NCBI GenBank assembly: GCA_902825995.1 | Contig: CADEDE010000012.1 | Location: forward strand, 1-47,797 | DNA: 47,797 bases | Direction of reading: 5' to 3' | Origin: an uncultured Burkholderiales bacterium | GTDB taxonomy: Bacteria > Pseudomonadota > Gammaproteobacteria > Burkholderiales > Burkholderiaceae_C | In this document: positions 31,611-41,718 of the stretch, one piece after another | How the letters are laid out: every line of letters starts with the position of its first letter | Position numbering within the stretch: the first letter of the stretch is position 1 | The notes under the pieces: generated by a model | The model's input: the letters and a program-made list of their open reading frames with translations, nothing else | Databases searched by the model: none | What the model was told of the DNA's origin: nothing | Position numbers and translations under genes: made by a program

Positions 31611-31864
31611 ATGCCTGCAACGCTTGCCACGCGGTGGAGAAGGTGCCATTCATTCGCGTCGGCTTCGCCTCGATCAAGCAGACCCCGCTGGCGAACACCG
31701 ATTGAGCGCTGGCGTGGTCGCCGTCACCCGGTTCCGCCCACCGTCGGCGCCAGCACGAGCCGAGGCAGCGGCGCCAAACCCAGCGCCAACGGTTCCGTCA
31801 TGTTTGGTGGGCGCAGGGATCGTCCAGACGACGTCGAAAGTGGGCGTGCTCGCTTTGATGACGA

Positions 31865-32203
31865 TCACGCCCGGGCCGCGGCTTGAACGTCGTATGCCCT
31901 GGCCTTGGCCCTGGCACCCCACAGCCCGATGGCCACCAGGGCAATGGCTGCAGCTGCGATCGCGACCAGCGTGAATGTGGGCACGTAGAAGGTCCTATAG
32001 ACCTCCCAGCCGAACAGGCGAAGAACCTCCGAGACCTCGGTATAGACGCCGACCAGATGGCCGCCGAGAGTGCCGGTGATGCCGAGCAGCGCGCTGCCGA
32101 GCAGCGCCAGTGCGGCCATGATCCAGCGCGCGGCTCCATGCCACACGGCTTCTCCGTGGAGCCACCGGGTCACCAGCACAAGGGCCCAGCTGCGAGCGGT
32201 CAC
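31865..32203 (-). pseudogene. Membrane-protein fragment
   Basis: An open frame of 112 codons with two clear transmembrane helices (WIMAALALLGSALLGITG and FTLVAIAAAAIALVAIGLW) separated by a GGHLVGVYTEVSEVLRLFGWEVY loop. The hydrophobic pattern and codon use look genuine, but there is no ribosome site at GTG 32203 and the upstream part runs directly into the integrase remnant on the other strand. It is probably the C-terminal end of a larger unidentified membrane protein. Confidence 0.5.
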
Positions 32204-32579
32204 CGGTATGGCCGTGGGCTACGTCTTCCCATCGCTGTGCAGGCGTTCGGTCCCATTCGCGGACGTCACGTTGAACCACCTCTTCAAGCGGCTCGACTTC
32301 GGCGTCGACGACTTCGCTCCGCACGGCCTGCGGGCGACGGGCGCGACGCTGCTGCGTGAGCACGGCTTCAGCCGCGACGTGGTCGAACTGCTGCTGGCCC
32401 ACAAGGAACGCAACCCGACGACGGCGGCGCACCACCATCACTAACCGGCAGAGGAGCGGAGGAGGGCGCTGCAGTACCTGTCAGACCAGATTCATCACTT
32501 GGCCGAAGTGCACGGGCGGCAGGTGCCAAGCGCCGAGAGCAGCGTCCCGGGCTCGCATCGCGAACCGGCCAACTGCTAG
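32196..32579 (+). pseudogene. Remnant of a phage/P4-type integrase with an in-frame stop
   Basis: Frame translation gives the catalytic-domain end of a tyrosine recombinase: VGYVFPSLCRRSVPF, the HxxR box PHGLRATGATLL, and DVVELLLAHKERN with the late His, then HHHH and a TAA at 32442-32444. The same frame continues after the stop with AEERRRALQYLSDQ, the expected tail, to a second stop at 32577-32579. The N-terminal two thirds and the first catalytic Arg are absent. It is a dead integrase from an earlier insertion and is distinct from the one at 405-1562. Confidence 0.75.
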
Positions 32580-32598
32580 AGTTCTGTGGTCGAGGTCT

Positions 32599-32628
32599 GG
32601 CGTGAGACGTTCTGAACCGGCGTGAGAC
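32599..32628. repeat. Two 10-bp direct repeats next to the integrase remnant
   Basis: GGCGTGAGAC occurs at 32599-32608 and again at 32619-32628, 20 bp apart. Spaced direct repeats of this kind occur at IS21-family ends, and an IstA-like scrap lies 130 bp to the right, but the link is not certain. Confidence 0.35.
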
Positions 32629-32756
32629 TGCTCGTTTTCAGTGGGAAATGGATTGGGAAACGAGCAAACCTCTAGAGGGAAGAATCGTTATGCGACAACG
32701 GCTTGGACGCGGTTTCCATGTATTGATCGAACATGTGATCTCGTTTCACGGCGTCT

Positions 32757-32866
32757 CATGACGTCCCGCAAGCCCTTGACGCCCGGCGGCCCAGGCATGA
32801 GCGCCGCACGGCCCGCGCGCTGTATGTCGAGATCGAGGCGGCAGGCTACGACGGCGGCTTAGACGA
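32757..32866 (+). mobile_element. Possible IS21-type IstA transposase scrap
   Basis: One frame on the plus strand reads RRPRHERRTARALYVEIEAA followed by GYDGGLDDF, resembling the IstA segment with RRTARAL and a GYTGGY turn. It has no start, stop or catalytic DDE residues, and ends exactly against the stop codon of the Anbu gene. Short length makes the call tentative. Confidence 0.35.
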
Positions 32867-33704
32867 TTTTCTCGTCGGCCGCGGTGATCTTTTTCATAGG
32901 CGGAAAGCGTCCCGACGGTGCGCGCAGCGGGTGGGCGGCAACGCCTGCGTCGGTTATGTCCCATTGCGGGTCGTCGATGCCCTCGAAGACTTCGCGCAGG
33001 CGCTGGCCCCAGGTGCTGCGGATCATCTGAAAATACGGGTTGCCCTCGTCGATACAAACAAAATCTTCGCTTTGTAGCGCGCCGGCGCGATAAACCAGCA
33101 GGTCCAGCGGCAGTCCGACAGAGAGGTTGGATTTCAGGGTCGAATCCATCGACACCAGCGCGCACTTGGCGGCTTCGTCGAGCGGCGTCGCCGGTGTGAT
33201 CACGCGATCCAGGATCGGCTTGCCGTACTTGCTTTCGCCGATCTGGAAGTAGGGCGTTTCGCGCGTGGCTTCGATGAAGTTGCCGGGCGAATAGACCAGG
33301 AACAGGCGCATCGCCTCGCTGCCGATCTGGCCGCCGAGAATGAAGCTGGCGTTGAAGTCGATCCCCGATTGCTTCAGCGCCGGGCCGTCCTGCGCATAGA
33401 CCCGGCGCACCGCGCTGCCCAGGATGCGCGCGGCGTCGAACAGGCTGGCGCAGTTCCATATCGTGATCGGCTCCCGGCCCTGACCGTCATTGGCGCCGTC
33501 GATCTTCTCGACCTGCAGGATCTCGCGCACCGATTGCGAAATCGACAGGTTGCCGCCCGACAGCAGCACCATGAAGCGATCGCCGGGCTTTTCGTAGATC
33601 ATCATCTTGCGAAAGCTGGCGATGTGGTCGAGGCCGGCGTTGGTGCGCGAGTCCGACAGGAACACGAGGCCGGCGTCGAGGCGAATGGCTACGCAATAGG
33701 TCAT
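32859..33704 (-). CDS. Anbu (proteasome-related) peptidase
   Basis: A 281-residue member of the ancestral beta-subunit family, Ntn-hydrolases related to proteasome beta subunits and HslV. The N-terminus [21 protein letters not shown] places the nucleophile Thr2 directly after the initiator Met, with Asp/Arg of SDSRTN and FRKM as family marks. It is about 35 residues longer than usual, with a Lys/Pro-rich tail ending at the border with the mobile debris. ATGA overlap with mutS implies coupling. The usual partners (alpha-E, ATP-grasp and transglutaminase genes) are not in the window. Confidence 0.88.
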   Translation of the reverse strand: MTYCVAIRLDAGLVFLSDSRTNAGLDHIASFRKMMIYEKPGDRFMVLLSGGNLSISQSVREILQVEKIDGANDGQGREPITIWNCASLFDAARILGSAVRRVYAQDGPALKQSGIDFNASFILGGQIGSEAMRLFLVYSPGNFIEATRETPYFQIGESKYGKPILDRVITPATPLDEAAKCALVSMDSTLKSNLSVGLPLDLLVYRAGALQSEDFVCIDEGNPYFQMIRSTWGQRLREVFEGIDDPQWDITDAGVAAHPLRAPSGRFPPMKKITAADEKIV

Positions 33705-36286
33705 GGTTGGGTCTTGCGGGTGAGTTGCTTGAGGTGGTACAGCGCTTCGAGCGCTTCGCGGGGTGTGAGGCTATCAGGGTCGAGGTCGCTGAGGGCGTCT
33801 TCGATCGGCGAGGGCGTGGCCATCGCCGCTGGCAGCGCTGCGGCGAAGAGGTCGATTTGCAGATCGGTCGCGCGCTGGTTGGCTTCCAGCGCCTCGAGCG
33901 CACCGCGCGCCTGGCGCACCACCGCTGCCGGCATGCCGGCCAGGCGCGCCACCTGCACGCCATAGCTGCGGCTGGCGGGGCCGGGCTGCACCTCACGCAG
34001 GAAGACGATGTCGTGGCTGCCGCTCTCGACCGCCGAGACATGCATGTTGACGGCGCCGGCGTGCTTTTCTGGAAAGGCCGTCAACTCGAAATAATGGGTC
34101 GCGAACAACGTGAATGAGCGGTTGCGGTCGTGCAGGTGGCTGGCGATGGCGCCGGCCAGTGCCAGGCCGTCGAAGGTCGAGGTGCCGCGCCCGATCTCGT
34201 CCATCAGCACCAGCGATCGTTCGGTCGCGCCGTGCAGGATCGCGCTGGCTTCGGTCATCTCGACCATGAAGGTCGATTGCGCATTGGCCAGGTCGTCGGC
34301 CGCGCCGATGCGGGTGTGGATGGCGTCGATGGGCCCGAGGCGGCAGGCTACGGCCGGGACGTAGGAACCCATCGCGGCCAGCAGTACGATCAAAGCCACC
34401 TGGCGCATGTAGGTGCTCTTGCCGCCCATGTTCGGGCCGGTGATGACCAGCAAACGCGTCTTGGCGTCGAGGCGGCAGTGGTTGGCGATGAACTCGCCGG
34501 CACCTAGCTCGGCCAGGCGCGCCTGCACCACCGGGTGGCGGCCGGTTTCGATGTCGATGCAGGGGTGCGCCACGAAAGCCGGCCGGCACCAGCCGAGTGT
34601 CGCGGCGCGCTCGGCCAGCGCGGCCAGCGCATCGAGCGAGGCCAGCGCGCGCGCCAATGCCGCCAGCGTCGCCAGGTGCGGCTGCAGCGCATCGAGCAGC
34701 CGCTCGTAGAGCCACTTCTCGCGCGCCAGCGCACGGTCCTCGGCGGCCAGGGCCTTGTCTTCGAAGGTTTTCAATTCGGGCGTGATGTAGCGCTCGGCGT
34801 TTTTCAACGTCTGTCGGCGTTGGTAGTCGGCCGGTACCTTGTCGATGTGCGACGCCGTGACTTCGATATAGAAGCCGTGCACCTTGTTGAACTGCACGCG
34901 CAGGTTCGGGATCGCGCTGCGCGCGCGTTCGCGGGCTTCGAGTTCGAGCAGAAAGGCGTCGCAGTTCTGCGTGATGGACAGCAACTCGTCGAGCTCGGCG
35001 TCATGGCCGCGTGCGATCACGCCGCCGTCGCGCAGCAGCACGGCGGGTTCCTCCGCAATTGCCGAGCTGAGCAGCGCGGCGTTGGCTGGATCGGGTTGCA
35101 GCGCAGCGTGCAATTCGGCCAGCAGTGGCGACCCGTCAGGCACCGTGCTGCGCAGCGCGGGCAAAGCCTGCAACGAGTGCCGCAGCCCCGCCAGCTCACG
35201 CGGGCGCACCTGGCGCAAGGCGATCCGCGAGACGATGCGCTCGACATCGCTGACACCGCGCAACCCATCGCGCAGCGGCGCGAAGCCCTGCGCGATCAGC
35301 GCGGCGATGGCGTCATGGCGCGCACTGGCCTTGCCGCGCGCGCGCTGCGGGTGCGTCAGCCAATGGCGCAGCGCGCGGCTGCCCATGCCGGTGCGGCAGA
35401 CATCCAGCAGCGACAGCAGGGTCGGGTCGCTTTCGCCGCGCAGGGTCTGCGTCAGCTCGAGGTTGCGGTGCGTGGCCGGCGGCAGCTCCAGCAGGTCGCC
35501 GGCGCGTTCGACGCTGAGCGTGCGCACATGGGCCAGTGCCCGGCTCTGGGTGTGCTCTGCAAAGGCCAGCAGTGCGGAGGCGGCGGCGTGGGCCAACGCC
35601 AGGTTCTGCGCATTGAAGCCGGCCAGGCTCGCGACCTGCAATTGCGTGCACAGCTTGCGCACACCGAGCGCAGCGTCGAACTGCCACGCCGGCCGCTGCG
35701 TGATCGTGATGCCAGTGACGGCCACCGCGGCGGGCAGCGCGTCGCGGTCGGCGCACAGCAGCTCGGCGGCGTCCAACCGCGCCAGCCAGGCCGGCAGTTC
35801 GCGTTCGCTGCATTCGGTCAGGCCCAGGCGGCCGCTGGCCAGGCCGAGCCAGGCCAGGCCGAAGCTCGCGCCGCGGCCTGACCCACGCGTGATCGACAGC
35901 AGCAGGGCATCCTGCCGCTCGGCGAGCAGTTCGTTGTCGGTGATCGTGCCGGGCGTGACCACGCGCACCACCTTGCGCTCGACCGGCCCTTTGGCGCTGG
36001 CCACGTCGCCGACCTGCTCGGCGATCGCCACCGCCTCGCCCATCTTCACCAGCTTGGCGAGGTAGCTTTCGAGTGCATGCACCGGCACACCGGCCATCAC
36101 CACCGGCTCACCGGCCGACGCGCCGCGCGAAGTCAGCGTGATGTCGAGCAGGCGGTTGGCCTTGCGCGCGTCGTCGTAGAAGACTTCGTAGAAGTCGCCC
36201 ATGCGAAAGAAGACCAGCGCATCCGGGTGCTCGGCTTTCAGGCGCAGGTACTGCGCCATGACGGGCGTATGGGCGGCGAAATCCAC
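33701..36286 (-). CDS. mutS: DNA mismatch-repair ATPase MutS
   Basis: An 861-residue MutS. GTG 36286 is chosen because family members have about ten residues (here DFAAHTPVM) before [14 protein letters not shown] 36259 is the alternative, and neither has a clear ribosome site. The mismatch-binding FYEVFYDD motif is near the N-terminus (the sequence is RMGDFYEVF), followed by connector, lever and clamp regions; the C-terminal ATPase has Walker [10 protein letters not shown], Walker [17 protein letters not shown] and the HYFELT motif. It recognises base mismatches and recruits MutL. It lies 19 bp after suhB. Confidence 0.96.
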   Translation of the reverse strand: MDFAAHTPVMAQYLRLKAEHPDALVFFRMGDFYEVFYDDARKANRLLDITLTSRGASAGEPVVMAGVPVHALESYLAKLVKMGEAVAIAEQVGDVASAKGPVERKVVRVVTPGTITDNELLAERQDALLLSITRGSGRGASFGLAWLGLASGRLGLTECSERELPAWLARLDAAELLCADRDALPAAVAVTGITITQRPAWQFDAALGVRKLCTQLQVASLAGFNAQNLALAHAAASALLAFAEHTQSRALAHVRTLSVERAGDLLELPPATHRNLELTQTLRGESDPTLLSLLDVCRTGMGSRALRHWLTHPQRARGKASARHDAIAALIAQGFAPLRDGLRGVSDVERIVSRIALRQVRPRELAGLRHSLQALPALRSTVPDGSPLLAELHAALQPDPANAALLSSAIAEEPAVLLRDGGVIARGHDAELDELLSITQNCDAFLLELEARERARSAIPNLRVQFNKVHGFYIEVTASHIDKVPADYQRRQTLKNAERYITPELKTFEDKALAAEDRALAREKWLYERLLDALQPHLATLAALARALASLDALAALAERAATLGWCRPAFVAHPCIDIETGRHPVVQARLAELGAGEFIANHCRLDAKTRLLVITGPNMGGKSTYMRQVALIVLLAAMGSYVPAVACRLGPIDAIHTRIGAADDLANAQSTFMVEMTEASAILHGATERSLVLMDEIGRGTSTFDGLALAGAIASHLHDRNRSFTLFATHYFELTAFPEKHAGAVNMHVSAVESGSHDIVFLREVQPGPASRSYGVQVARLAGMPAAVVRQARGALEALEANQRATDLQIDLFAAALPAAMATPSPIEDALSDLDPDSLTPREALEALYHLKQLTRKTQP

Positions 36287-36305
36287 GGTCGCTGGCGTCG
36301 GCGCT

Positions 36306-37256
36306 TCAGGATTGCGGGGTGTCGGCCTTCTTGATGCGCACCGAAGGGCGCTTCGGCGCGGCCGGCTGCGAACTGCTGTCAACCAGCGCTGCGGCCAGCG
36401 CGGTTTCAGGTGTGACCGCAGCGACTTCGGCCACTTCGCCGCCGTCCTTGATGACCCGGGTGTACGGCGACAGAATCTGTACCAACTGGCCATAGATCTT
36501 CGGGCAACCGGCGACCACTTCGCGTTGGTACAGAAAATCCGACTCGCCGGTGAAATTGCCGATCAGGCCACCGGCCTCGGTAATCACCAGCGAGCCCGCG
36601 GCGATATCCCATGGGCTCAAGCCGGTCTCGAAGAAACCGTCGTACCAGCCGGCCGCCACGTAGCACAGGTCGAGCGAGGCAGCGCCCGGGCGGCGCAGGC
36701 CGGCGCACTGCGACATCACCGTTTCCATCATCTTCAGGTAGCGCGCGAGGTTGTCGCCCTTGCGAAACGGGAAGCCGGTGCCGATCAGCGCTTCGGCCAG
36801 GCGGATGCGCTTGGATACGCGCAAACGCCGGTCATTGACAAACGCGCCGCGACCCTTGCTGGCGTAGAAGAGATCGTTGCGTGACGGGTCATAGACAACC
36901 GCCTGTTCGATTTTGCCGCGAAACACCAGTGCGATCGACACCGCATAGACCGGCAACCCGTGGATGAAATTCGTGGTGCCGTCGAGCGGGTCGATGATCC
37001 ACAGGTACTCGCTGTGCTGGGCGCCGTGCTGGCGGCCCGACTCTTCGGCCAGGATGGCATGGCCGGGGTAGGCGGTGAGCAGGGTTTCGATGATCGCCTG
37101 CTCGGCGGCCTGGTCGATCTCGGTGACGAAATCGTTGACGCCCTTGGCGGTGACCTGCAAGCGCTCGACATCGAGCGCGGCGCGGTTGATGATCGATCCG
37201 GCTGCGCGGGCCGCCTTGACGGCGATGTTGAGCATCGGGTGGAGAGTTTGCGACAT
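36306..37256 (-). CDS. suhB: Inositol-1-monophosphatase SuhB
   Basis: A 316-residue phosphatase. ATG 37256 gives the conserved start [12 protein letters not shown]. Metal-site motifs are [21 protein letters not shown] and [15 protein letters not shown], the three signatures of the family. In bacteria SuhB also binds the rRNA transcription antitermination complex. It carries a 45-50-residue Ala/Pro/Lys-rich C-terminal extension ([13 protein letters not shown]) beyond the usual about 265-residue length. Divergent from trmJ, the arrangement common in Burkholderiales. Confidence 0.94.
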   Translation of the reverse strand: MSQTLHPMLNIAVKAARAAGSIINRAALDVERLQVTAKGVNDFVTEIDQAAEQAIIETLLTAYPGHAILAEESGRQHGAQHSEYLWIIDPLDGTTNFIHGLPVYAVSIALVFRGKIEQAVVYDPSRNDLFYASKGRGAFVNDRRLRVSKRIRLAEALIGTGFPFRKGDNLARYLKMMETVMSQCAGLRRPGAASLDLCYVAAGWYDGFFETGLSPWDIAAGSLVITEAGGLIGNFTGESDFLYQREVVAGCPKIYGQLVQILSPYTRVIKDGGEVAEVAAVTPETALAAALVDSSSQPAAPKRPSVRIKKADTPQS

Positions 37257-37386
37257 GGCTGTAACTTTGCAGGCAGGGGCAGGGGTCGATCGGCGGTTGG
37301 AAAGAGCGGGCGGCGACAATCGGCACCGCGCCTGACGCGGCTTGCGCTCAGGCTCCGGCCATTTTACCGGCCATGTATTCCACTCC

Positions 37387-38103
37387 ATGCGAATGACCCG
37401 CTTCGTGCTCGTCGATACCAGCCACCCCGGCAACGTGGGCGCCGCCGCGCGTGCGATCAAGGTGATGGGTTTCGACGAACTGGTGCTGGTGACGCCGCGC
37501 TATCACGACGTGCTGGGCCACGACGAGGCGCTGGCGATGGCCAGCGGCGCGACCGATGTGCTGGCCCGCGCGCGCGTGGCGGCCACGCTGGCCGACGCCC
37601 TGGACGGCGTGACCCACGTTTGCGCCACGGCAATGACGCCGCGCGACTTCGGCCCGCCGACGGCGGCGCCGCGCGAGCACTTCGCCGCCTTGGCCGCTGC
37701 GCCGCCGAATATCGCCTTCGTCTTCGGCGGCGAACGCTTCGGCCTGGCCAACGACGATGTCTATCGCTGCCACCAGTGCCTGTCGATCCCCGCCGCACCC
37801 GGCTACGGCTCGCTCAACCTGGCGCAGGCGGTGCAATTGATCGCCTACGAATGGCGCCAGGCCCTGGGCGGCTACGACGTGACGCCGCGCACGGCCGCGC
37901 CAGTCGTCGCCGATGCGCGGGCCGTACAAGGCCTGCTCGATCACTGGCGCGAAGCGCTGGTCGCTATGGGCTACCTCGACCCGGCTGCGCCGAAAAAGCT
38001 GATGCCGCGACTGAACCAGGCGCTCAACCGCGCCCAGGTGACCGAGGAAGAAGTGCACATCCTGCGCGGCATCGCGCGAGCCCTCGGCGCCGGCAGAAAA
38101 TAG
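37387..38103 (+). CDS. trmJ: tRNA (cytidine/uridine-2'-O)-methyltransferase TrmJ
   Basis: A 238-residue SPOUT methyltransferase that modifies position 32 of tRNAs. ATG 37387 (or 37393) begins the conserved [24 protein letters not shown]. The knot region shows [14 protein letters not shown] and [19 protein letters not shown], the SAM-binding trefoil. A C-terminal helical extension typical of TrmJ follows. It is divergent from suhB with about 130 bp between, and 49 bp before cysE. Confidence 0.95.
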   Translation: MRMTRFVLVDTSHPGNVGAAARAIKVMGFDELVLVTPRYHDVLGHDEALAMASGATDVLARARVAATLADALDGVTHVCATAMTPRDFGPPTAAPREHFAALAAAPPNIAFVFGGERFGLANDDVYRCHQCLSIPAAPGYGSLNLAQAVQLIAYEWRQALGGYDVTPRTAAPVVADARAVQGLLDHWREALVAMGYLDPAAPKKLMPRLNQALNRAQVTEEEVHILRGIARALGAGRK

Positions 38104-38152
38104 CCCACCCCCTACACTGGCCACTGGCCCGACCCTGCCCACATCCACCACC

Positions 38153-38932
38153 ATGTTCAGCCGCCTGCGTGAAGATATCGCCTGCATCCGCGAACGCGAC
38201 CCCGCCGCGCGTTCGACGTGGGAGGTGCTCAGCTGTTATCCGGGCCTGCATGCGCTGGTACTGCACCGCTGGGCGCACGCCTGCTGGCGCGCCGAGTTGC
38301 GCTGGCTCGGCCGTTTCATTTCGCACCTGGCGCGCTTTTTCACCGGCATCGAAATCCACCCCGGCGCCACGGTCGGCCGGCGCGTCTTCATCGACCACGG
38401 CATGGGCGTGGTGATCGGCGAGACGGCCGAAGTCGGCGACGAGTGCACGATCTACCAGGGCGTCACGCTCGGCGGCACCGCGTTCGTCAAGGGCGCGAAA
38501 CGCCACCCCACGCTCGGCCGCGGCGTCATCGTCGGCGCCAATTCGCAGGTGCTCGGCGGCTTCACCGTCGGCGACGGCGCGCGCATCGGCTCGAGCGCCG
38601 TGGTCGTCAAACCGGTGCCACCCGGCGCCACGGCGGTCGGCAACCCGGCGCGCATCCTGCAAGCGCAAGTCGAAGCCGCCCGCGAAGAAGCCGCCTCGCG
38701 CATGGGCTTCTCGGCCTACGGCGTGACCCAGGGCGACGACCCCGTTGCGCAAGCGATGAAAGGCCTGATCGACAACGCCAGCGGCCACGAGCACCAGATT
38801 GCCTTGCTGTGGCAGGCGATCGAAAAGCTGGCGCAGCGCTCGCGCGAGTTGACCGACGAGGCCTGCGTGCCGCAGGATGCGCAGACCAGCGAGTCCTTCG
38901 ACGCGGAGCGCTTGAATCGCTTGGTCAAGTGA
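38153..38932 (+). CDS. cysE: Serine O-acetyltransferase CysE
   Basis: A 259-residue enzyme that acetylates serine as the first step to cysteine. The N-terminal helical part ([19 protein letters not shown]) is followed by a hexapeptide left-handed beta-helix ([30 protein letters not shown] and onward) with the catalytic DHG/H region and [16 protein letters not shown]. The C-terminal 60 residues are extra and helical. It supplies O-acetylserine, so links the core region to the sulphur theme only by pathway; position next to trmJ is a conserved core arrangement. Confidence 0.95.
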   Translation: MFSRLREDIACIRERDPAARSTWEVLSCYPGLHALVLHRWAHACWRAELRWLGRFISHLARFFTGIEIHPGATVGRRVFIDHGMGVVIGETAEVGDECTIYQGVTLGGTAFVKGAKRHPTLGRGVIVGANSQVLGGFTVGDGARIGSSAVVVKPVPPGATAVGNPARILQAQVEAAREEAASRMGFSAYGVTQGDDPVAQAMKGLIDNASGHEHQIALLWQAIEKLAQRSRELTDEACVPQDAQTSESFDAERLNRLVK

Positions 38933-38943
38933 TACCCCGCCCG

Positions 38944-39612
38944 ATGCCCGAAGCCCTCCAATTCCTGCTCGACTTCGTCCTCCACGTCGATGGGCATCTG
39001 CAGACCTTCGTGCAGACCTACGGCGCCTGGGTCTATGCACTGCTGTTCCTGGTCATCTTCGTCGAGACCGGCGTCGTGGTGATGCCCTTCCTGCCCGGCG
39101 ATTCGCTGCTCTTCGTGGTCGGCGCGCTGTGCGGCGTCGGGCTGATGAGCCTGCCGCTGTCGATGGGGCTGCTGATTGCCGCTGCGGTGCTCGGCAACCA
39201 GACCAACTACGCCGTCGGCCGGCATTTCGGCCCGCGCGTCTTCCAGTGGGAGCACAGCCGCTTCTTCAACAAGCGCGCTTTCGAGCAGGCCCATGCTTTT
39301 TATGAACGCTATGGCGGCGTGACGCTGATCGCCGGGCGCTTCATGCCCTTCGTGCGCACCTTCGCGCCCTTCGTGGCGGGGGTGGCGCAAATGACCCGGC
39401 GGCGCTTCACCTTCTTCGATGTCACCGGCGCTGCGCTGTGGGTGGTGAGCCTGATCGGCGCGGGCTATCTGTTCGGCAATATCCCCTGGGTCAAGCACAA
39501 CCTCACGCACATCGTCTGGGCGATGATCTTGATCCCCGGCGTGATCGCGGCCTACGGCACCTGGAAGGCGAGGCGCCGGCCATCAGCCGCCGTTGCCGAC
39601 GGATTGGGCTAA
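38944..39612 (+). CDS. DedA-family membrane protein
   Basis: A 222-residue membrane protein of the DedA/VTT superfamily. Motifs are [23 protein letters not shown] (about 40-60), then [13 protein letters not shown] and the conserved [15 protein letters not shown] (about 138-152) with its essential arginines. DedA proteins help recycle undecaprenyl-phosphate or phosphatidylethanolamine across the membrane. It follows cysE by 11 bp, and its last ten codons overlap the end of the oppositely oriented rsmA gene. Confidence 0.92.
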   Translation: MPEALQFLLDFVLHVDGHLQTFVQTYGAWVYALLFLVIFVETGVVVMPFLPGDSLLFVVGALCGVGLMSLPLSMGLLIAAAVLGNQTNYAVGRHFGPRVFQWEHSRFFNKRAFEQAHAFYERYGGVTLIAGRFMPFVRTFAPFVAGVAQMTRRRFTFFDVTGAALWVVSLIGAGYLFGNIPWVKHNLTHIVWAMILIPGVIAAYGTWKARRRPSAAVADGLG

Positions 39613-40350
39613 GGCAACAAATTCGGCGACCGGCACTTCTTCCGCCCGGCGCTGCACGTCGAAACCACCGCCGTAGCGGCGCTCTTCGAGCCAACGGCCC
39701 AAGGTATGGCGCAGCAACTTTCTGCGCTGCGAGAAGGCTACCTGCACCAATTCCTCGAGCAAGGCCGCGTCCAATGCAGCCGGCACCGGCCAAGGAAGCA
39801 TCCGCACGATCGCCGAAAGCACCCGCGGCGGCGGCTCGAAAGCCTCGGGCGGCACGCTGAACAGGGCCTCGATGTGGTGGCGCCATTGCAGCATCACGGT
39901 CAGGCGTCCGTAGTCCTTGTTGCCGGGCGCGGCGGCCATGCGTTCGACGACTTCCTTTTGCAGCATAAAGTGCTGGTCCTGCACCAACGCGGCTGCCGGC
40001 AGCAGGTGGAACAGGATCGGCGTCGAGATGTTGTAGGGCAGGTTGCCGACGATGCGCAGCTTCTGGCCACGTTGACGGGCCAAACCAGCGAAATCGACGC
40101 TCAGCACATCGGCCTCGATCACTTCCAGCGCCGGGTTGCGCCGCAGCCTGAGGGCCAGGTCGCGGTCGAGTTCGACGGCGGTCAGGCGTTCGCAGCGTTC
40201 GAGCAGCGGCAAGGTCAGCGCGCCGAGCCCGGGTCCGATTTCGACCAGCGCCTCTCCCGGTCGCGGATCAATGGCTGCGACGATGTCGTCGATGACGCCG
40301 TGGTCGGCGAGGAAGTGCTGGCCGAAGCGCTTGCGCGGCTGGTGCTTCAC
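39583..40350 (-). CDS. rsmA: 16S rRNA dimethyladenosine transferase RsmA (KsgA)
   Basis: A 255-residue methyltransferase that dimethylates A1518 and A1519 of 16S rRNA. Motifs are [10 protein letters not shown] at the N-terminus, [10 protein letters not shown] (SAM motif I), EADVLSVDF and the catalytic NLPYNIS. The length is normal for the family. It begins 13 bp after surA on the same strand; the pdxA gene usually found between them is missing. Its 3' end overlaps dedA by 30 bp. Confidence 0.96.
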   Translation of the reverse strand: MKHQPRKRFGQHFLADHGVIDDIVAAIDPRPGEALVEIGPGLGALTLPLLERCERLTAVELDRDLALRLRRNPALEVIEADVLSVDFAGLARQRGQKLRIVGNLPYNISTPILFHLLPAAALVQDQHFMLQKEVVERMAAAPGNKDYGRLTVMLQWRHHIEALFSVPPEAFEPPPRVLSAIVRMLPWPVPAALDAALLEELVQVAFSQRRKLLRHTLGRWLEERRYGGGFDVQRRAEEVPVAEFVALAQSVGNGG

Positions 40351-40363
40351 CGCGCAACCAGCT

Positions 40364-41704
40364 TCACAGCGGCGCTTCGCGCAATTCGACGTAGGCGCGG
40401 TCGCGCATCTCGCGCACCCACTCGGCGTAGGCGGCGTCGAACTTGCGCTCGCGCAAGGCGTTGCGTGCCTGCTCGCGCAATTGCTTGGCGTCGAGCGCGA
40501 CGCTGCGCCGTTCCACGAGCTGGATCAGGTGGATGCCAAAACGCGAGGCCACCGGCGGCGACACGCCGCCGGTGGCCAGGCCATTCATCGCGGCTTCGAA
40601 TTCGGGGACGAACTGGCCCGGTGTCGCCCAGCCCAGGTCGCCGCCGGCCGGCGCGCTGCCGTCCAGCGAGTGCTCGCGTGCCAGGTCTTCAAAGCGCCGC
40701 GCACCGGATTCGATCTGCTGCTTGAAGTCGGCCAGGCGGGCCTGCACGGCCTGCGCGCTCAATTGCGGCGAAGGCCGCAGCAGGATGTGGCGCGCGCGCG
40801 TTTGTGCCACGCGAAAGGCGCTGCCTTCGCTGCGCTCGATGAGCTTCAGGACGTGAAAGCCCGCGCCGCTGCGCAGCAGGGTCGGCGCCACGTCGCCATT
40901 GGCCAGGGCGCGCACGACCTCGAGAAACACTTCGGGCAGGCGGTCGGCGGGCTTCAGGCCGATCTCGCCGCCGTTGTCCTTGTTGGCGTCTTCCGACACC
41001 GCCTTGGCCACCATGGCAAAGGCCTCGCCGCCGCGCACCCGCACCAGCGCGGCCTCGGCGCGCGCACGGCGCTCGGCGACCACGGCTTCGCTGGCGCCTT
41101 CGGGCACCGTGACCAGCACTTGCGCGATGTTGTATTGCACTTCGCCGGCCGCCGCGCCGCGCTGTTGGTCGATGAACTCGTCGATCTCGCTGTCGGTGAT
41201 GCGGATGCGCTGCGCCACTTCGCGCTCGCGCACGCGCTCGATCAGCATCTGGTCGCGAACGTTGGTGCGAAAGTGCGCCATGTCCAGGCCATCGCGGGCG
41301 AGCTGTTGTCGCATCTGCGCCAGGGTGATCTGGTTCTGTGCCGCAATGCTGGCCACCGCACGATCGACTTCGGCGTCGTCGACACGCACGCCGCTATTGC
41401 GGGCGTGGCCGAGCATGGCGCGGTCTTCGATCAGGGACTCGAGCACCTGGCGGCGCAGCTCGGGCTCGGGCGGCAGGCGCTGGTTGTTGCGCTGGGCTTC
41501 GTCGCGCGCGCGGGCCAGGCGCTGGCCGACCTCGTACGCGGTGACCAACTCCTGGTTGACGACGGCGGCAATGTGATCGCCCGGGCGCAGCGGGCTGGTC
41601 TGTGCGGCGGCCGCGTTGGTGCGTGCCGGTTGCGCCAGGGCCGGCAGCAGTGCGCAGCAACCGAGCAGCGCGGCAAGGGTCGGAACACTCAGGGCAGGCT
41701 TCAT
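40364..41704 (-). CDS. surA: Periplasmic chaperone/peptidyl-prolyl isomerase SurA
   Basis: A 446-residue chaperone for outer-membrane proteins, including LptD. ATG 41704 begins a signal peptide ([19 protein letters not shown]). The N-domain ([21 protein letters not shown]) is followed by two parvulin domains: [15 protein letters not shown] onward and [15 protein letters not shown] onward, and a C-terminal helix. The frame stays open far upstream through lptD, but conserved sequence starts here. It lies 14 bp after lptD, the usual pairing. Confidence 0.95.
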   Translation of the reverse strand: MKPALSVPTLAALLGCCALLPALAQPARTNAAAAQTSPLRPGDHIAAVVNQELVTAYEVGQRLARARDEAQRNNQRLPPEPELRRQVLESLIEDRAMLGHARNSGVRVDDAEVDRAVASIAAQNQITLAQMRQQLARDGLDMAHFRTNVRDQMLIERVREREVAQRIRITDSEIDEFIDQQRGAAAGEVQYNIAQVLVTVPEGASEAVVAERRARAEAALVRVRGGEAFAMVAKAVSEDANKDNGGEIGLKPADRLPEVFLEVVRALANGDVAPTLLRSGAGFHVLKLIERSEGSAFRVAQTRARHILLRPSPQLSAQAVQARLADFKQQIESGARRFEDLAREHSLDGSAPAGGDLGWATPGQFVPEFEAAMNGLATGGVSPPVASRFGIHLIQLVERRSVALDAKQLREQARNALRERKFDAAYAEWVREMRDRAYVELREAPL

Positions 41705-41718
41705 CGGGGGCGTCGGAA

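Noticed and set aside
34535-35881. 448-codon open frame antisense to mutS
   Set aside because: Gln/Arg-rich mirror of a certain gene.
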